Assembly: GCA_903813345.2 (NCBI GenBank)
Contig: CAIIXF020000003.1
Coordinates: 9,380,218 to 9,444,217 of the forward strand
Source: Owenia fusiformis
Taxonomy: Eukaryota; Annelida; Polychaeta; Sabellida; Oweniidae
Direction of reading: 5' to 3'
DNA length: 64,000 nucleotides
Below the pieces are notes generated by a model. That model was not told where the DNA came from. It made no database searches and was given only the letters and a program-made list of their open reading frames with translations. Within the stretch, counting starts at the first letter, position 1, and each line of letters starts with the position of its first letter. Shown piece after piece: positions 1 to 16,455 of this stretch. Position numbers and translations under genes: made by a program.

Positions 1-16
1 CTACTTAATAAATCAC

Positions 17-168
17 GCGGTCCTAACTTTGACCGTTAATTTGAATTTTTGTTATGCTTAGAATGGAACAAGTTTGAAGAAAAACGGTGCAGTATGAGAC
101 TCGTAATCCTTGATTTTCAAACATCCGGTAGGTCAAAAATTCAAATTAATGGTCGAAGTTAGGACCGC
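17..168. repeat. Foldback MITE-like element
   Basis: The two ends are near-perfect reverse complements: GCGGTCCTAACTTTGACC at the left (from 17) pairs with GGTCGAAGTTAGGACCGC at the right (to 168), with arms of about 34 bp. There is no coding capacity. It lies in an intron of, or downstream in, the minus-strand SS18-like gene. No clear target-site duplication is seen, so the class is unknown. Confidence 0.7.
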
Positions 169-607
169 ATGTAAATGATGGCAGCCATTTTGAAACTAAC
201 AGACATTTTTAAAGTCAGCTTTCAAACAGAAGTTATCACACAGGGCATATACATAAAAAATATTAATGATAATTGGCCAATGGTTTTTGAGTTATTGCTT
301 GGAATGAGGGTGTTGTGTTTGGACGAAGCCGTTCTTTATATTCTCTGACATTCGTTCAATGGGATAAAAAATTGTAAAATACTTTATCAAACTTGAACAT
401 GATGTTTTTCAAATACAGGCTTTCTAAAAAATAAATAATTATTTTGTAATGGACATCTGTTTTGGGCATGGGGGACGTATCTAATGGGTTCTCACAATCA
501 ATGTAACATATTTCCAGGTTGTAGAGGCTTCAATTTTTAAATAGGCCATTATTTCAAACGTAGAGATTGTCTCGACACTTGATAACTTTGCTACTAGATT
601 AACTTAC

Positions 608-1847
608 TGAACACAATCTGGCGCTTTCCCTTTTTTCTGCAGGTCAATGATTGTATTAATCAACTGATTGTTCTCATCAAGCATCTGGAAAGGAAAAAAG
701 TTAAGAACTCATAAAATGGAAAATAAACGAGTAAAGGAAAAAACAAATAGTACAGTATACAAACGATGATCAATTCATACACATATTTTGTAAAGTCACT
801 TGAGATGGAAGGGTTGTAGAAATACAGTCCAAAAATTATACAAGTTATTTTAACAGGCATTCTACTCATTCAAATTAATTTGAACAAATTCCTAGAAATA
901 ACTGAATAACTGAATCAGTTTAATAAGTTTAATCAGTTTAAGGTCAGTTAAACTTCTTGACTACCTGGAGTGACGAGATTTCTCGTCACCTCAGAAATGA
1001 CCTTGATATCCAAAGTGACAAGAAAATCTGTCACAAATTTGTTCACTAAAATTGCTCTTATTTGAACAATTTTCATCCAATTTACACAAAAATTGTTCTA
1101 AAATGTGTTGAAATTATTCTCTGCTACCTAATTTTACTACTATTTTTTCATTGCCTGGCTCCGTTGGTAGAACTTGAAATATCAGATAACAATTTTAGAG
1201 CCTGGGATTCAAGAGGTTAATAAGCAAATAGCAGGTGACAGTCTTTCTAACAGATGTGGTACTCACAAATGATAAACCCATTGCATAGAAAAGTCCCCAC
1301 ATGGGCAATAGGCATGTATGCTTACTATGCATGTGCCCTTGGAAGCAAAAAAGTTACAAAAAATGGACGCTGATATCTCAAAAAGTAAAGTGACTCCATA
1401 GATAATTTGATGTTTAGGATCAAACCACTCAGGTACATTGATATATACCACTATGGGGTAAGGGTTTCATAGTTGGTCACGAACGTAATAATTGGATAGT
1501 TTTGTTCAGAATTTTCAAATTTTTGTTGATTTTACGTAGTCACACCATAACGCCTTCTGTACAATGGCATGCCAGAATGCTTTTCGGTACAATGAGTTTC
1601 GGTTTAGTCTAACACGCAGACACCTTCAGATCAAAATGTATCGAGTAAAACATTTAACTTTTATTGAATTACCATTTCTTTTTCAGGGGTTAAATCATGA
1701 GAATCAGGGGTAAATCTAAATGAAACGTCCCCCAATCTGAATCTCTTTGTCATGACTCAAGGACAACTTGACATTTACCTTCTGAATAGTTGCCTGATTC
1801 GGTGGAGGTTTACCCCTCTGTTGCTGCGGCACGAAGGCTAGCGACAT
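608..1847 (-). CDS. SS18: SS18/SS18L1-like (SSXT domain) gene, first two coding exons, runs off left edge
   Basis: These two exons encode the start of an SS18/CREST-family coactivator, a nuclear subunit of SWI/SNF (BAF) chromatin remodellers. Exon 1 (1847-1779) begins MSLAFVPQQQRGKPPP and ends ..ATIQK in phase 0 at a GTAAAT donor. Exon 2 (684-608) follows a CTTTCCAG acceptor, reads MLDENNQLINTIIDLQKKGK then APDCVQ, and ends in phase 2 at GTAAGT. The family's SNH/SSXT helix has the same order: basic start, IQK, MLD(E/D)N..LI..I.D.Q.KGK...C.Q. The rest of the gene lies to the left of the window. Intron 1 (685-1778) and the stretch 169-607 hold no other gene. A short perfect hairpin (GTGACGAGA, TT, TCTCGTCAC) lies at 970-989. 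The gene is head-to-head with PSMA7. Symbol is family-level; vertebrates have two paralogues. Confidence 0.87.
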
Positions 1848-7052
<5,205 letters not shown>

Positions 7053-7797
7053 GACGGAATATCACATTTTTAAGAAATGAGTGATTTTCATCTGAAATCT
7101 CCGGGACAATGAATCAACCGTCAAGTTGACTCTATTCCATTTCTAGACACTTCATTTAACTTCAACTGTGAGTTTATCCATATAAGGCTTCAAAAGCCAT
7201 ATAAGGAATGAACAGTTTGACTTGTTTACAACATTGATTTTTTTCAAGTATGAAACATAGCTCCTGATTGCAGATACCGAAACTGTTAAAAACCCCATAT
7301 ACAGTTTAAACCAGTTTGACTTATCCAAACTTTGCATTGGGCCTTTAAAGGGAGATTCTTGTTCTATTGCATTTACAGAAAGCAATCTTTGATTCCGTTG
7401 AATTTAAAACTTTGAAAATTGAATTTAAGAGGCAGTAATTCTAATTGTGAAAATCATTCAGAAACATTTGTACACAAGTCTAATGTATAACTAAACTATT
7501 ATTTGAGAAAATATATTGTTTTACATTTTGAAAAAGCAAAAGTCAGAAAAGTCACATTGCCAAAGTAAAAGTCACAGTTGATATATGTGAATGTATGTTT
7601 GAAGTAATTTTGTAAATATATAAAATATTCAAGAGTTGAGTGTTTTTTCATACCTTAACCGTCAGCTTTCGCAGATGGATTTGCTGAGCAAATAGGAGTT
7701 CCTCCTTCCTATGTAATTATTCACATTTTAGATATTATGATGCTGTGCTTATACATGTGCGTGGTTCAGTGAAGGGAGGTTTTTGAAAACAGCTAAC
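7053..7797. other. PSMA7 3' UTR and intergenic DNA, no gene seen
   Basis: This stretch must contain the PSMA7 3' UTR. No second gene, repeat family or clear polyadenylation signal was recognised. A TATATAAAAT-rich patch near 7615-7630 followed by a T-run is a possible 3' end region, but this is weak. Confidence 0.4.
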
Positions 7798-8715
7798 TGC
7801 ACACCCCATTCTCTTATACGTCCTAGCACCGGAAGTTTACGAGTTATACATGTATTTTCGGCGGGAGATTTGTAACTTGTAAGTACTCATTTGTTTCTAC
7901 GTTTTGACAGAATATTGTTCTTTCTTTTTTCGTAGAAACATTGACCATACCATGCAGATATACTTCTAGTATCCCTACGTCTCAACGTTTTGTCTGAAAA
8001 TGGTATAAAACCTCTCAAACCTAGAAAGCATGACATTTTTTGGAAAAAAATGATCATTGTTCACAAAAATCATAGATCTATAATTCTAACTCTATCATCT
8101 TGAAACATTGATTAGATTAACAATACACTTTTTATACACCATGCAGACACTTGTTTTCCAATTCAATGAAAGAATTCCGAGTAATTATTTTTTCTTTGAA
8201 AGCATACAACGTAAAGGAGGTACAGTATACGACATTTCATTGTAGATTTTTAATTCCCTGAACGTCATACTCCTTTTACGTCGTACACTTTCAAAGAAAA
8301 ATTAATTCCCCCTGGTATTCTTTCAATTCATTGATTTGGGAAACTGAAGTGTCTGGATGTTATGTAAAAATTGTATTGTTGATCTTATCAATATTTCAAG
8401 ATGATAGGGCTAAAATCGGAGAAACTATGATGATTTTCGTGAAAAATTATCATTGTTTTTCAGAAATCGTCATGCTTTCTAGAAAGGTTTAAGAACCTTT
8501 TAGTCCGTGTTCAGACGAAATGCCAAGACGTTATGATACTAAAAGGTATATCTGCATGGTATGGTCAATGTTTCTACGAAAGGGAAAGGACCATCTTCTG
8601 TCAAAACGTCGAAATAAATGAGTACTTACAAATCTACTGCGTGAAATACTGGGATAACTTCGTAAACTTCCGGTGCTACGACGTGTAAGAGAATGGAGTG
8701 TGAACTGGTTCAACT
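7798..8715. mobile_element. Long foldback element (about 0.9 kb)
   Basis: The whole segment is a diverged inverted repeat. CACCCCATTCTCTTATACG near 7800, then GCACCGGAAGTTTACGA, TTTCTACGTTTTGACAGA and TTGACCATACCATGCAGATA, all recur in reverse-complement order between 8715 and 8545. The inner parts (8160-8200 versus 8290-8335) also pair. There are no coding signals. Related sequence occurs at 50.5 kb and 51.8 kb. Confidence 0.75.
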
Positions 8716-9004
8716 TGAAATCTTCACAAATGCAAAATCAGATTAGTGCAGTGATCTGATCGGTTACCATTACTCATCATTTTAAAGGTAAAAAGTGAGT
8801 TATTAAAGAGTTTTCGATGACTTAGTAGTTATTCGGAATATGTATACGCAAATTGTATCTGTACAACTCAGGTGTAGCACTGGGGAGGAATTCTGGACAC
8901 GAAAATAGAATGCTTTCATCGTTCAAAAACATAATATTTTGCAAGTACTGTACCCTGGTATTTTTCGCATGGGATTCAATTTCGCGATTGTTGTTGCTTA
9001 TTAA

Positions 9005-9359
9005 AGGGGCAACAAGGACTGTAGAGAGAAAATTCTAATTTTTCTGAGCTATCAGGTCAATATGTGGCTTAACATCTTCTTTGACATACCCATTTTCTTA
9101 AAATGTATGGATAAACTCAATTTCAGCATTAAGAAGTGTAAATTCAGTTCAAAGCTTCTATAAAGGGAGTCCCACTTATAAATTAAGATCAACCACATTT
9201 CAAGAGGAATACCAGCTGAAATAATATTCATCCAGGTAGTTTCTTTGTAGAGAATAAAAATATATGTTAGTCTTGATGAAATATCCAAACATAAGTATAC
9301 TTTGACATTGGTCGATGATCGTTGAATGCGCCCCCGACCCTGCACTCATTGTTGCACCT
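9005..9359. mobile_element. TTAA-flanked (piggyBac-type) MITE, single internal unit
   Basis: TTAA (9001-9004) precedes AGGGGCAACAA, and GTTGCACCT is followed by TTAA (9360-9363), which is the piggyBac-type target duplication. Non-coding, 355 bp. Its right part holds one copy of the segment (GATCATCGACCA..GTTTGGATATTTC on the minus strand) that is amplified tenfold in the related element at 46.8-47.6 kb. A truncated relative starts at 31423. Confidence 0.75.
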
Positions 9360-9520
9360 TTAAAGTGTCTCACATATTCGATCAAAATTTGCCATGCAAA
9401 CATGTTAGTCTACTTTACTGGCCCCCCTTGCTGTAACAAGGAACCCAAAACACATTAAAACGTAAACATAAACCAATTAGTCACTTCACTATGAAAGTGG
9501 GGGTGTTAGCAAATGTATAT

Positions 9521-9950
9521 TAGGCCATAAGAAGTAGATTCTTTGCTTTGCGTCCTGGCAAAATCCAAATCATGCAAGGGTACAAGGAAAACAAACACAA
9601 ACTCAAGAAAAAAAAACTTGTTTGCTGAGAAATATATATTTTAGGGGCATAAAAAAGGATGACATCCCAATTTGCAGTGATTACAAACACATATCTATAC
9701 ATTTGATACAATATATAAAAATATAGCTATTATTCAAGGGTAAAAAATAAGAAAAAACACAATGTATGTCAAATAATTATAACACTGTCAATTTTGACGC
9801 ACATCAAATTATCCGCCATTTCATCTGATTCTGAAATACGATGGTACTTTCAGACCCTTGTGATTGCTATTTGGATGTGTTTTTTCTGATTTACTCAAAA
9901 TCGTGCAAGCAAGGGGACGCAAAACAGAGGATCTACTTCTTATGGCCTTA
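9521..9950. mobile_element. Foldback element with GGCCATAAGAAGTAGAT ends
   Basis: TAGGCCATAAGAAGTAGATT at the left is mirrored by ATCTACTTCTTATGGCC at the right, and the inner GCGTCC / GGGACGC also pairs. The interior is AT-rich and shows no gene; the minus-strand open frame at 9520-9711 starts inside the terminal repeat and is judged fortuitous. Confidence 0.72.
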
Positions 9951-10872
9951 GCAGAATACGCTGTGTGCATGGACTAACACAATATCAGTGGTCATTTACT
10001 GTGTCAACTTAGTAACCCTTGCATATCGTGCTCACTCAAGTATTGAATAATTTTTTATGATCTAAATGTTTTTGGTTTATAAAAAAAAGTGATTTATTTT
10101 AGTTAGAAATACATTAATTAATATATTCATTCAAACAGCACTAGAATGCGGGAAGAAAGAGCAATGGTGACAAAATGTAGACAGAATTTTCCGTAAGGGT
10201 TTCAAACATTTCTGGACACAATCATACATGTATATAGTGTACTGTTATTTTTAGTGCTGTATTTATAGATATAATTTCACGTATTAAAATCATATTTTCC
10301 AGCAATGACTTCAAATCCGGAACCACACCCATATCACATTTTCTTCAATAACTCCAAACATGTGTAAACATTGACCATGTGCATATAAATTCAGATTTCA
10401 CGAGCTCTTTCATATTCGAGTACCTCATACACCCCTGCATGGATTTGAGTTGGATTCGCCTTTTATACGTGAGCCGACACACTCGCAAACGCTGATTGGA
10501 TAAAGATTGCGAGAATCTTTAAATTTATCTTTTTCGGTTACATGATACTTGAAGAAATACTTCTAAAGCATCCAGTTAATTAACAAGTCTTTTATCTCTG
10601 AGACATAACTACTTCCAGCTGTTACCGTTAATCAACAGTGTTTTGTTCTAACTATTACAAAAGAAGACAACTGTTCCCAAGGTCTCTGGTCCCAAGCGAC
10701 CCCATTGAGCTTACAGTATCCCTCCATTGTCCAAGTCAACAACACCTTCAAAATAAGAGACAAAGGTCACAACTCGGTATATTTCATTAAATCATTTTTT
10801 GCACGCAAGTCATAGATAAAATTTTATTTCTTGATCCATTATCGAAGTAGGAGTTCCCTGTTGTTTATATAT
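9951..10872. other. Intergenic, no feature recognised
   Basis: AT-rich DNA with no open frame of interest, no recognised repeat ends and no splice-linked exon that I could support. Confidence 0.4.
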
Positions 10873-11016
10873 GATCAGGCCCGTAGCCAGGATTTGCCAA
10901 GGGGGTCAGTTTTCAAAAATTTCCACGGCGGTTCACATTTGACAAGTGCTCAAAATGATGAAAAACTGCATGATTTTGAAAGAATTTTGGCCAGGGGGGG
11001 GGTTACGGGCCTGATG
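10873..11016. mobile_element. Short MITE with AGGCCCGTAGCC ends
   Basis: GATCAGGCCCGTAGCC at the left is matched by GGTTACGGGCCTGATG at the right. The interior contains G-runs. The same end motif (CTAGCTACGGGCCTGG) occurs at 54.8 kb, and a probable relative (TTACGGCCATG) at 62.77 kb, so this is a dispersed family. Confidence 0.7.
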
Positions 11017-11971
11017 TTACAGTAAAGTTGGAAATGCATTATGGAAATACAAGGCGATTCGCAAGTTATATTAAACGATTTGCAAGTGATTCACAACTTA
11101 TTTAATGTAATTAAAATATGATTGCTCAATGACAAATCTGGCATATGGCTGTGTAGTTTTAGAGTAAATACCCCACAGTCACTCTGCTATACCTTGCATT
11201 TGGTGTTCATGAGCAACCCAATTGGCTTATTAGTAATGATTATGTATATTTGTTTTTATTTGTCCGTTCCTTATTAATAGTTTATCGGTTGAATGTTAGA
11301 TGTTACTAAGGCACTTTCAAAAATATACTAAACGATACAATTAGACAAACAAAGTATCTTATGCATTTCAAGGTGTTAGGTATAGTAGAGTGACAGCTCG
11401 GGAATTGTAGAACATTGACTGCACTGTCATGATAAATCCCGAGCCTTCTCCAATGAGACTTAAAATATGAACACACGGCCAGTAGCCATCACACCACTCA
11501 TGGATAAAAATGATATCCCTCAAAAATCATAGCATATCCTCTATTTATCCCATTGTTGCAAGGATTTAGATCGGATATCACATGAAGATATATTTGATAT
11601 ATGTATAAGCAAGATATTATATTTTAGCAAACATTCCAAACCATCAAATATCACAAAAAAGTTATTCACTCATGGATATAAATGATACTTTTCAAAATCA
11701 AAAGGATACATACCTACAGTAATATACTCTAATGACATGAGTCACTACGGGGTACACTATAAAACATTAACTAAATCTATACTGAACTAACTACACAATA
11801 CAAAAAATCAAGACTAATTATTAACGACGTAAGTCATGAGTCAGTTCAAAATGCAACAAAGAGAGAATAGGCTCCCAGGTTTCAACTCGTATCTCGTCGT
11901 AAATCAAGCAGCCGCCAGTATTCCACTGGTAAAAAAGAGATTTATTTTGGCATTGCGCATGCTATTAAGTA

Positions 11972-12610
11972 CAGGGTGTCAAAAAACAACGACACCCCCC
12001 CCCCCTCTACAGCAAAAAGTCCTTAATGTTACATATTGTGTCATACCTCATATGAAAGATAATTTAATTCTGGAGTTACTCATCAAATTTCATTTAATAA
12101 AATTTTATATTAAAAAAGCTACATTGTTTTTAAGTTTGCTACTTTGGTACTCTGTTTGCTGCTCTGTTACTGGTTAAATGTCAAATCTTCAAAAAGTGGA
12201 ATATGAAAGAATTAGCCCAGATTTCAACTGCACTGGACATATGGGTTCAGTTTTGAAAAACAGGGTACAGGAACTGATGGACAAAGAGCCTCTTGAAAAA
12301 AGATGCAGTCAGGATGTATTTCTGAAGAATGTGAGGAAAATGCTTAGAGGATTATGCAATGCTACACCTTTATCTGAATTTTTACTGAAATCATATCCGT
12401 CCAGATAAGCTGTTGTTTGAGCAGCAACTGATGGTTATACCAACTACTAAGAATGAGCTGTAAATCTGTAAAATTATATGATATAAAGCTGAAATTTCTC
12501 AGGTAACTCCAGAATTAAATTGTCTTTAAAATGAGATATGACACACCATGTAACTTTAAGTACTCTTTGCTGTAGAGGGGTGGGGGGTGCCGTTGTTTTT
12601 TGACACCCTG
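11972..12610. mobile_element. Mariner-like element, CAGGGTGTC ends, TA target site
   Basis: CAGGGTGTCAAAAAACAACG at the left is mirrored at 12591-12610, with TA on both sides. The inverted repeat continues inward for well over 100 bp with indels (CTCTACAGCAAA.., GGAGTTACTC / GAGTAACTCC). The only internal frame is a 76-residue one at 12178-12408 with no recognisable transposase motif, so the element is non-autonomous. Confidence 0.75.
12178..12408 (+). CDS. 76-residue open frame inside mariner-like element, unknown
   Basis: The frame begins MSNLQKVEYERISPDFNC and ends ..LSEFLLKSYPSR. It sits between the two arms of the foldback element, so if real it belongs to the element. It is charged, with no signal peptide, membrane segment or DDE motif. 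It may be the remnant of a transposase or captured sequence, or fortuitous. Confidence 0.2.
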   Translation: MSNLQKVEYERISPDFNCTGHMGSVLKNRVQELMDKEPLEKRCSQDVFLKNVRKMLRGLCNATPLSEFLLKSYPSR

Positions 12611-12701
12611 TATATTTGTCCGCATAGGAAAATAATTTATGAGTTGAGAGTTACAGCTGCTATTAAAAGAGAGGTATTTCTAGAAGCATGCCCTTATGAC
12701 A

Positions 12702-13937
12702 TCACCCTTGAAGCTTGTCGAAAATGTTATGATGGTAAAAGTAGACTCCTATGTATCCCCATATAAGCGCAACTAGGTATGGCGCCTTTGCACTTTTTAG
12801 TGTAAGTCCGGAGGATTGCCCATCGTCCCATGTAGCATACACCCTAGAGGGGGCGCCACTACCTCCCTTGATAGGCATAGGCATGACGTAGATCGTAGCA
12901 CCCTTTTGGGGCAGCTGCTCCAAATTGGCCACATTTTCCAAACAATAAATGTTCTTTTCAAATAGGTTCACGTGCGCCGCTACATCCCGGCGACTGCCTG
13001 CGTCGCAGCTAACCGTATCCACGCCAACCCCGACTATGCGTCCATCGTCGGCAATCCATTGAGCCGCCTCGGGTGACAAAGCTGGGAAATGAGTGAGTTT
13101 AACATCGCGGGTGTCAGTTCCAACATATTTCAGTGGATCACCCCAATATCTACCCCATCCCGTATAAATAAGTAAAATTGCACCTGAAGGTATGGCCCCA
13201 AATTGACGTTCGAATTCCTGGATATCTTCGATCGTTGCACCATAATCCACATTTGTATCAATGTCTGCTTTATCGGACACATCAACAACTACAGCAGGGC
13301 CGATGAATCTTTCAAACGGGATATCCTCGATGTACCATCGATTTCCAGTTCCGTTTTTCCCGAAGTGGATTGGCGCGTCAATATGAGTTCCCGCGTGTTC
13401 GGAAATGTTGAAGTTCCACCCTTCACCCCTTATAATTAAACATTTAATGAAATTAAGATCATACAGTTTAATAAAGAAAATGTTGAATATAATATGGTTA
13501 GTGCATTTCTTTTTTCCATATTCTTTCATTATTCAAATTACGATTATTCCCCCATTAGATAGCAAGAAGAATTGTAATGTAATGAATAAGTCATGATTTT
13601 ATAACAAAAAACTGATCGATTCACAATAAATGTCGGTCGACAGATTTTTTTATTTAATTTTAAGCTCTTTACCAATTTTAATTATTCAAAGATGCGCAAA
13701 GAATTGTTCAAATGTTTTGCTAAATTTGACTCACCATGTCTTAGATCCATCGGGTTGGTCGTAATCAGAGAATCCCCTAAAGGCGACCTGTCTCGTATAT
13801 CTATTAACTCGGGGATAGTACGTGAGTGTCTTCTCGCCAATGAGATAAGTCATCTGAAGCCTCTTTGCGTCTCCATAGTGACTAAAACAAACAAACAGCA
13901 AAACAATCGTGAAATATCTTGGATGTCTCAAATCCAT
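12702..13937 (-). CDS. Secreted cyclase-family (PF04199) metal-dependent hydrolase, two exons
   Basis: Exon 1 (13937-13735) ends in phase 2 at GTGAGT; exon 2 (13428-12702) starts after ATAAG and runs to TGA, together 309 residues. Residues 1-24 form a signal peptide (hydrophobic TIVLLFVCFS, probable cut near GDA). The body has the family's metal-binding signature HAGTHIDAPIHF at about residue 82, then GPAVVVDV, LLIYTGW, FPALSPEAAQWI, VGVDT and PMPIKGGSGAPSRVYA. Bacterial relatives include kynurenine formamidase (KynB) and isatin hydrolase; invertebrate members are usually annotated only as cyclase or KynB-like, so the substrate is unknown. The C-terminus has a hydrophobic run (YLVALIWGYIGVYF) that could be a membrane or GPI-anchor signal. 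The neighbours are unrelated. Confidence 0.9.
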
Positions 13938-14584
13938 CGTTTCAATGTCGTTTCCCTAGACTTAAACCGAACCTTTAGAGTTTTATCATGATTTTACGTC
14001 TCCAGGTGCTAATAAAGCATTCACCTACAGGTGAGCGCGCGTGTGGAACAAAATATGATTATGGACAAATGTAACCAATGGCGGATCTACTTAATTTAAA
14101 CATTTTCTTGTGACATTGCGTTAAACTGATCAACTAGCTAAAAGGAGCGTTGTAACCTATCCTCATTAAAACGTGGACAGCTGAACATCATCATTTATAT
14201 TTTGGGAGCAAATGTTTACGGTATACTTAACGTTTATATTGGGTAATTTTACTTTTAAAATTTCCTTTTTACAATTAAAACTAGACCTATAGGGTCATTT
14301 TACATAACACTGACCCTGTGTCATGCAGGTCTTTTATGGGAGGGCAAAAAGAAAAGGGAATGCCACCATTGTGAGATCCACAGCCTTTCCTATCCTTTTC
14401 GAATAGTTCTCTCGAAAGCGTTACTAGGTAAAGAGGGACTCTGATAAATCATAATGGAAGGCCATTACTATCATGAGAAACGATTGCAATCTTAGGCTTG
14501 AATTATGAATGCAGTAATCAAAATAAAATGTGTAAAATCACGTTTCTTATATTATAACATTGTATTTCACAAATATGCCTGGCA
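13938..14584. other. Upstream region of the cyclase gene, no further gene seen
   Basis: This contains the presumed promoter of the minus-strand cyclase. A short inverted repeat (ATTCACCTACAGGTGAGC) lies near 14020-14037. Nothing else is supported. Confidence 0.35.
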
Positions 14585-14720
14585 CCGTGACCACATTTGC
14601 TCCGATCTTCAACACCGCGCCCGGCCAATGAGAAATTAATCTGTTAAAGGGAATGCAAATTTTAACAAAATACTCATCGGCCGGGCGCCGCTATTGAAAA
14701 TCGGGGCAAATGTGACAACA
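14585..14720. repeat. Foldback repeat with CACATTTGCTCCGAT arms
   Basis: GACCACATTTGCTCCGAT and CGCGCCCGGCC at the left are mirrored by GGCCGGGCGCCG and AATCGGGGCAAATGTGAC at the right. A second copy of the family is at 33808-33911 (ATCACATTTGCTGCGA .. CGGAGCAAATGTGA). A partial arm (CATATTTGCTCCGAT) follows at about 14730. Confidence 0.7.
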
Positions 14721-15410
14721 GCATTAATCATATTTGCTCCGATTCATCGCCGGTCGATTTCATTGATTCTAAAAAGAGTATTCACCAGAGCTATAGGAGC
14801 ATCCGTGGGTTGAAATTAAAAGCAACATAATCATTATTATAGGTTTAACTGAAAATAGCAAGACCCTTTATTGTCATTTAGTTCATAGGGGTATACTATA
14901 CCCAATTAAATAGTTTCTAAATAGCTGAAACTGAATGAAAACCAGTGCTGCCATCTTTTATTCAGATTTTTTCTTGGCCCAGACTTCCATTGACTTCCAA
15001 ATTAAGATCCTCAAAAAGTGACTTTATTTCTATTTATCAAAAAGTGTTGGTTGAATCTGTTTAAAACTTGAATGATATATCCTGTGATGACCCTTTAAAC
15101 ATACTTATTGCGATCATCAAAATTTGGGTTGTTAAACTAATAAACCGAGGTTTTTAGAGAATTTATACATTGCATCAATGAAGATCTGGCCAAAGATTTT
15201 CTAAAAGTCATCAAAAATTATTTAAATAACATAACTGTATAAATCAAAGTTATTCTTGTAGAAAACAGTTAACTGAATTCAAATATGCCATTCAAAAGAA
15301 GGCAAAATAAGTCATTAGAGGTCTTAAATGCAAATCTCTTAATATATCAAGAAAAACGAGATTTAGTGAGATTTAAAAAGCCTATATGGAAACCCAAAAA
15401 TGCTCTTTAG

Positions 15411-15668
15411 CTAAAATTCTTGTACGGAAATCATGATCAGTTTCTCCTTGAATTGGAAAATTGTATCAAAAAGAATGGTTTGAAAATAGAGATATGATTC
15501 AATAGATGAGTTTCTATAAAGCTTTGAAATCTCGCTATTCTCGTCTTTCGCGAGCTTTTGAGAGATTTGCACATTAAACCTCCTATAACATAATTTTCCT
15601 TTTTTGAAAAGTTCTCTATACGGTAAAAACTTTGATTCGTACAGTAATGTCATATAAATTGTTTTCAA
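15411..15668 (-). other. Intergenic with unremarkable 85-residue open frame
   Basis: The region from 14.75 to 15.74 kb holds no recognised gene. An 85-residue minus-strand frame here has no known motif, no splice-linked partners and AT-driven codon content; I do not consider it a gene. Confidence 0.25.
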
Positions 15669-15744
15669 TTGCTTTTAAACCAAAGCACTTTCTTTCACCG
15701 TCCAAACTATTCTAATGCTGATGCAGTACGCCCGGTGATCGTAT

Positions 15745-16100
15745 AAAAATGATGAAGGGGTATCAGGCGATTTCTGCAAGAAAACTCAACACATTTGGAA
15801 GATTTATTTTTTCAAGAGAAAATTTACAACTGAATTGGAAAATGAAAAGGCGCAGTGCATGGCAAAATAGTGTTAAGTCATCCAGTATTTTTTTGAACTG
15901 ATACCCTTCTAAGATACGAGATCTATTTAAAAAGGCGCATCATCACCAACGTGCAAAAGTCAATGTTTTTGCTATAAATCGGGCAACAATGGTCTACACG
16001 ACCTGTAATGAATAGGTATAAGGGAAGTTATTATCACAATACTTATGACATTGCTCACTTTTTAAAGTTAGTTTCCATGCGTTATACAAAAAAATAATCG
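15745..16100. repeat. Dispersed repeat, uninterrupted copy
   Basis: From GGCGATTTCTGCAAGAAAAC to about the GCGTTATA near 16080, this matches a second copy at 31.70-32.83 kb in the same orientation. Here the sequence ..GTTATTATCACAAT.. is uninterrupted, which proves that the 792-bp element at 31978-32769 in the other copy is an insertion. No coding capacity is apparent. Confidence 0.8.
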
Positions 16101-16455
16101 AAATAAATTAATTTGGGATGGAGAGGGGGATCGGATGGAGGGGGGATCACGTGTATATAAGACATGATAAGACGTTGTGTGTGGATTGGCTAACAAATAT
16201 GTGACCACTTTTATTTTGATGCTTTTCTGAAACGTTATTTTTGAAGTTCGGCCTTAATTAGCGTTAATTATTTTCATTAAGGAGCGCTTCGCACAGTTCC
16301 TCTATTTTACACAGCTACATGTAGATTTATCGCAGAGTCATTCGATTTAAAACCAGAATTGAAAGATATTGTTTATTTTACAGAGTTATGTATAAAGCAT
16401 TTTAAACATTTCAAGATTTCATTTCATTCGAATAGCATTGTATTTATTTACATGT

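Noticed and set aside
13203-13439. Plus-strand frame opposite the cyclase
   Set aside because: It is a shadow of the well-supported minus-strand cyclase exon.
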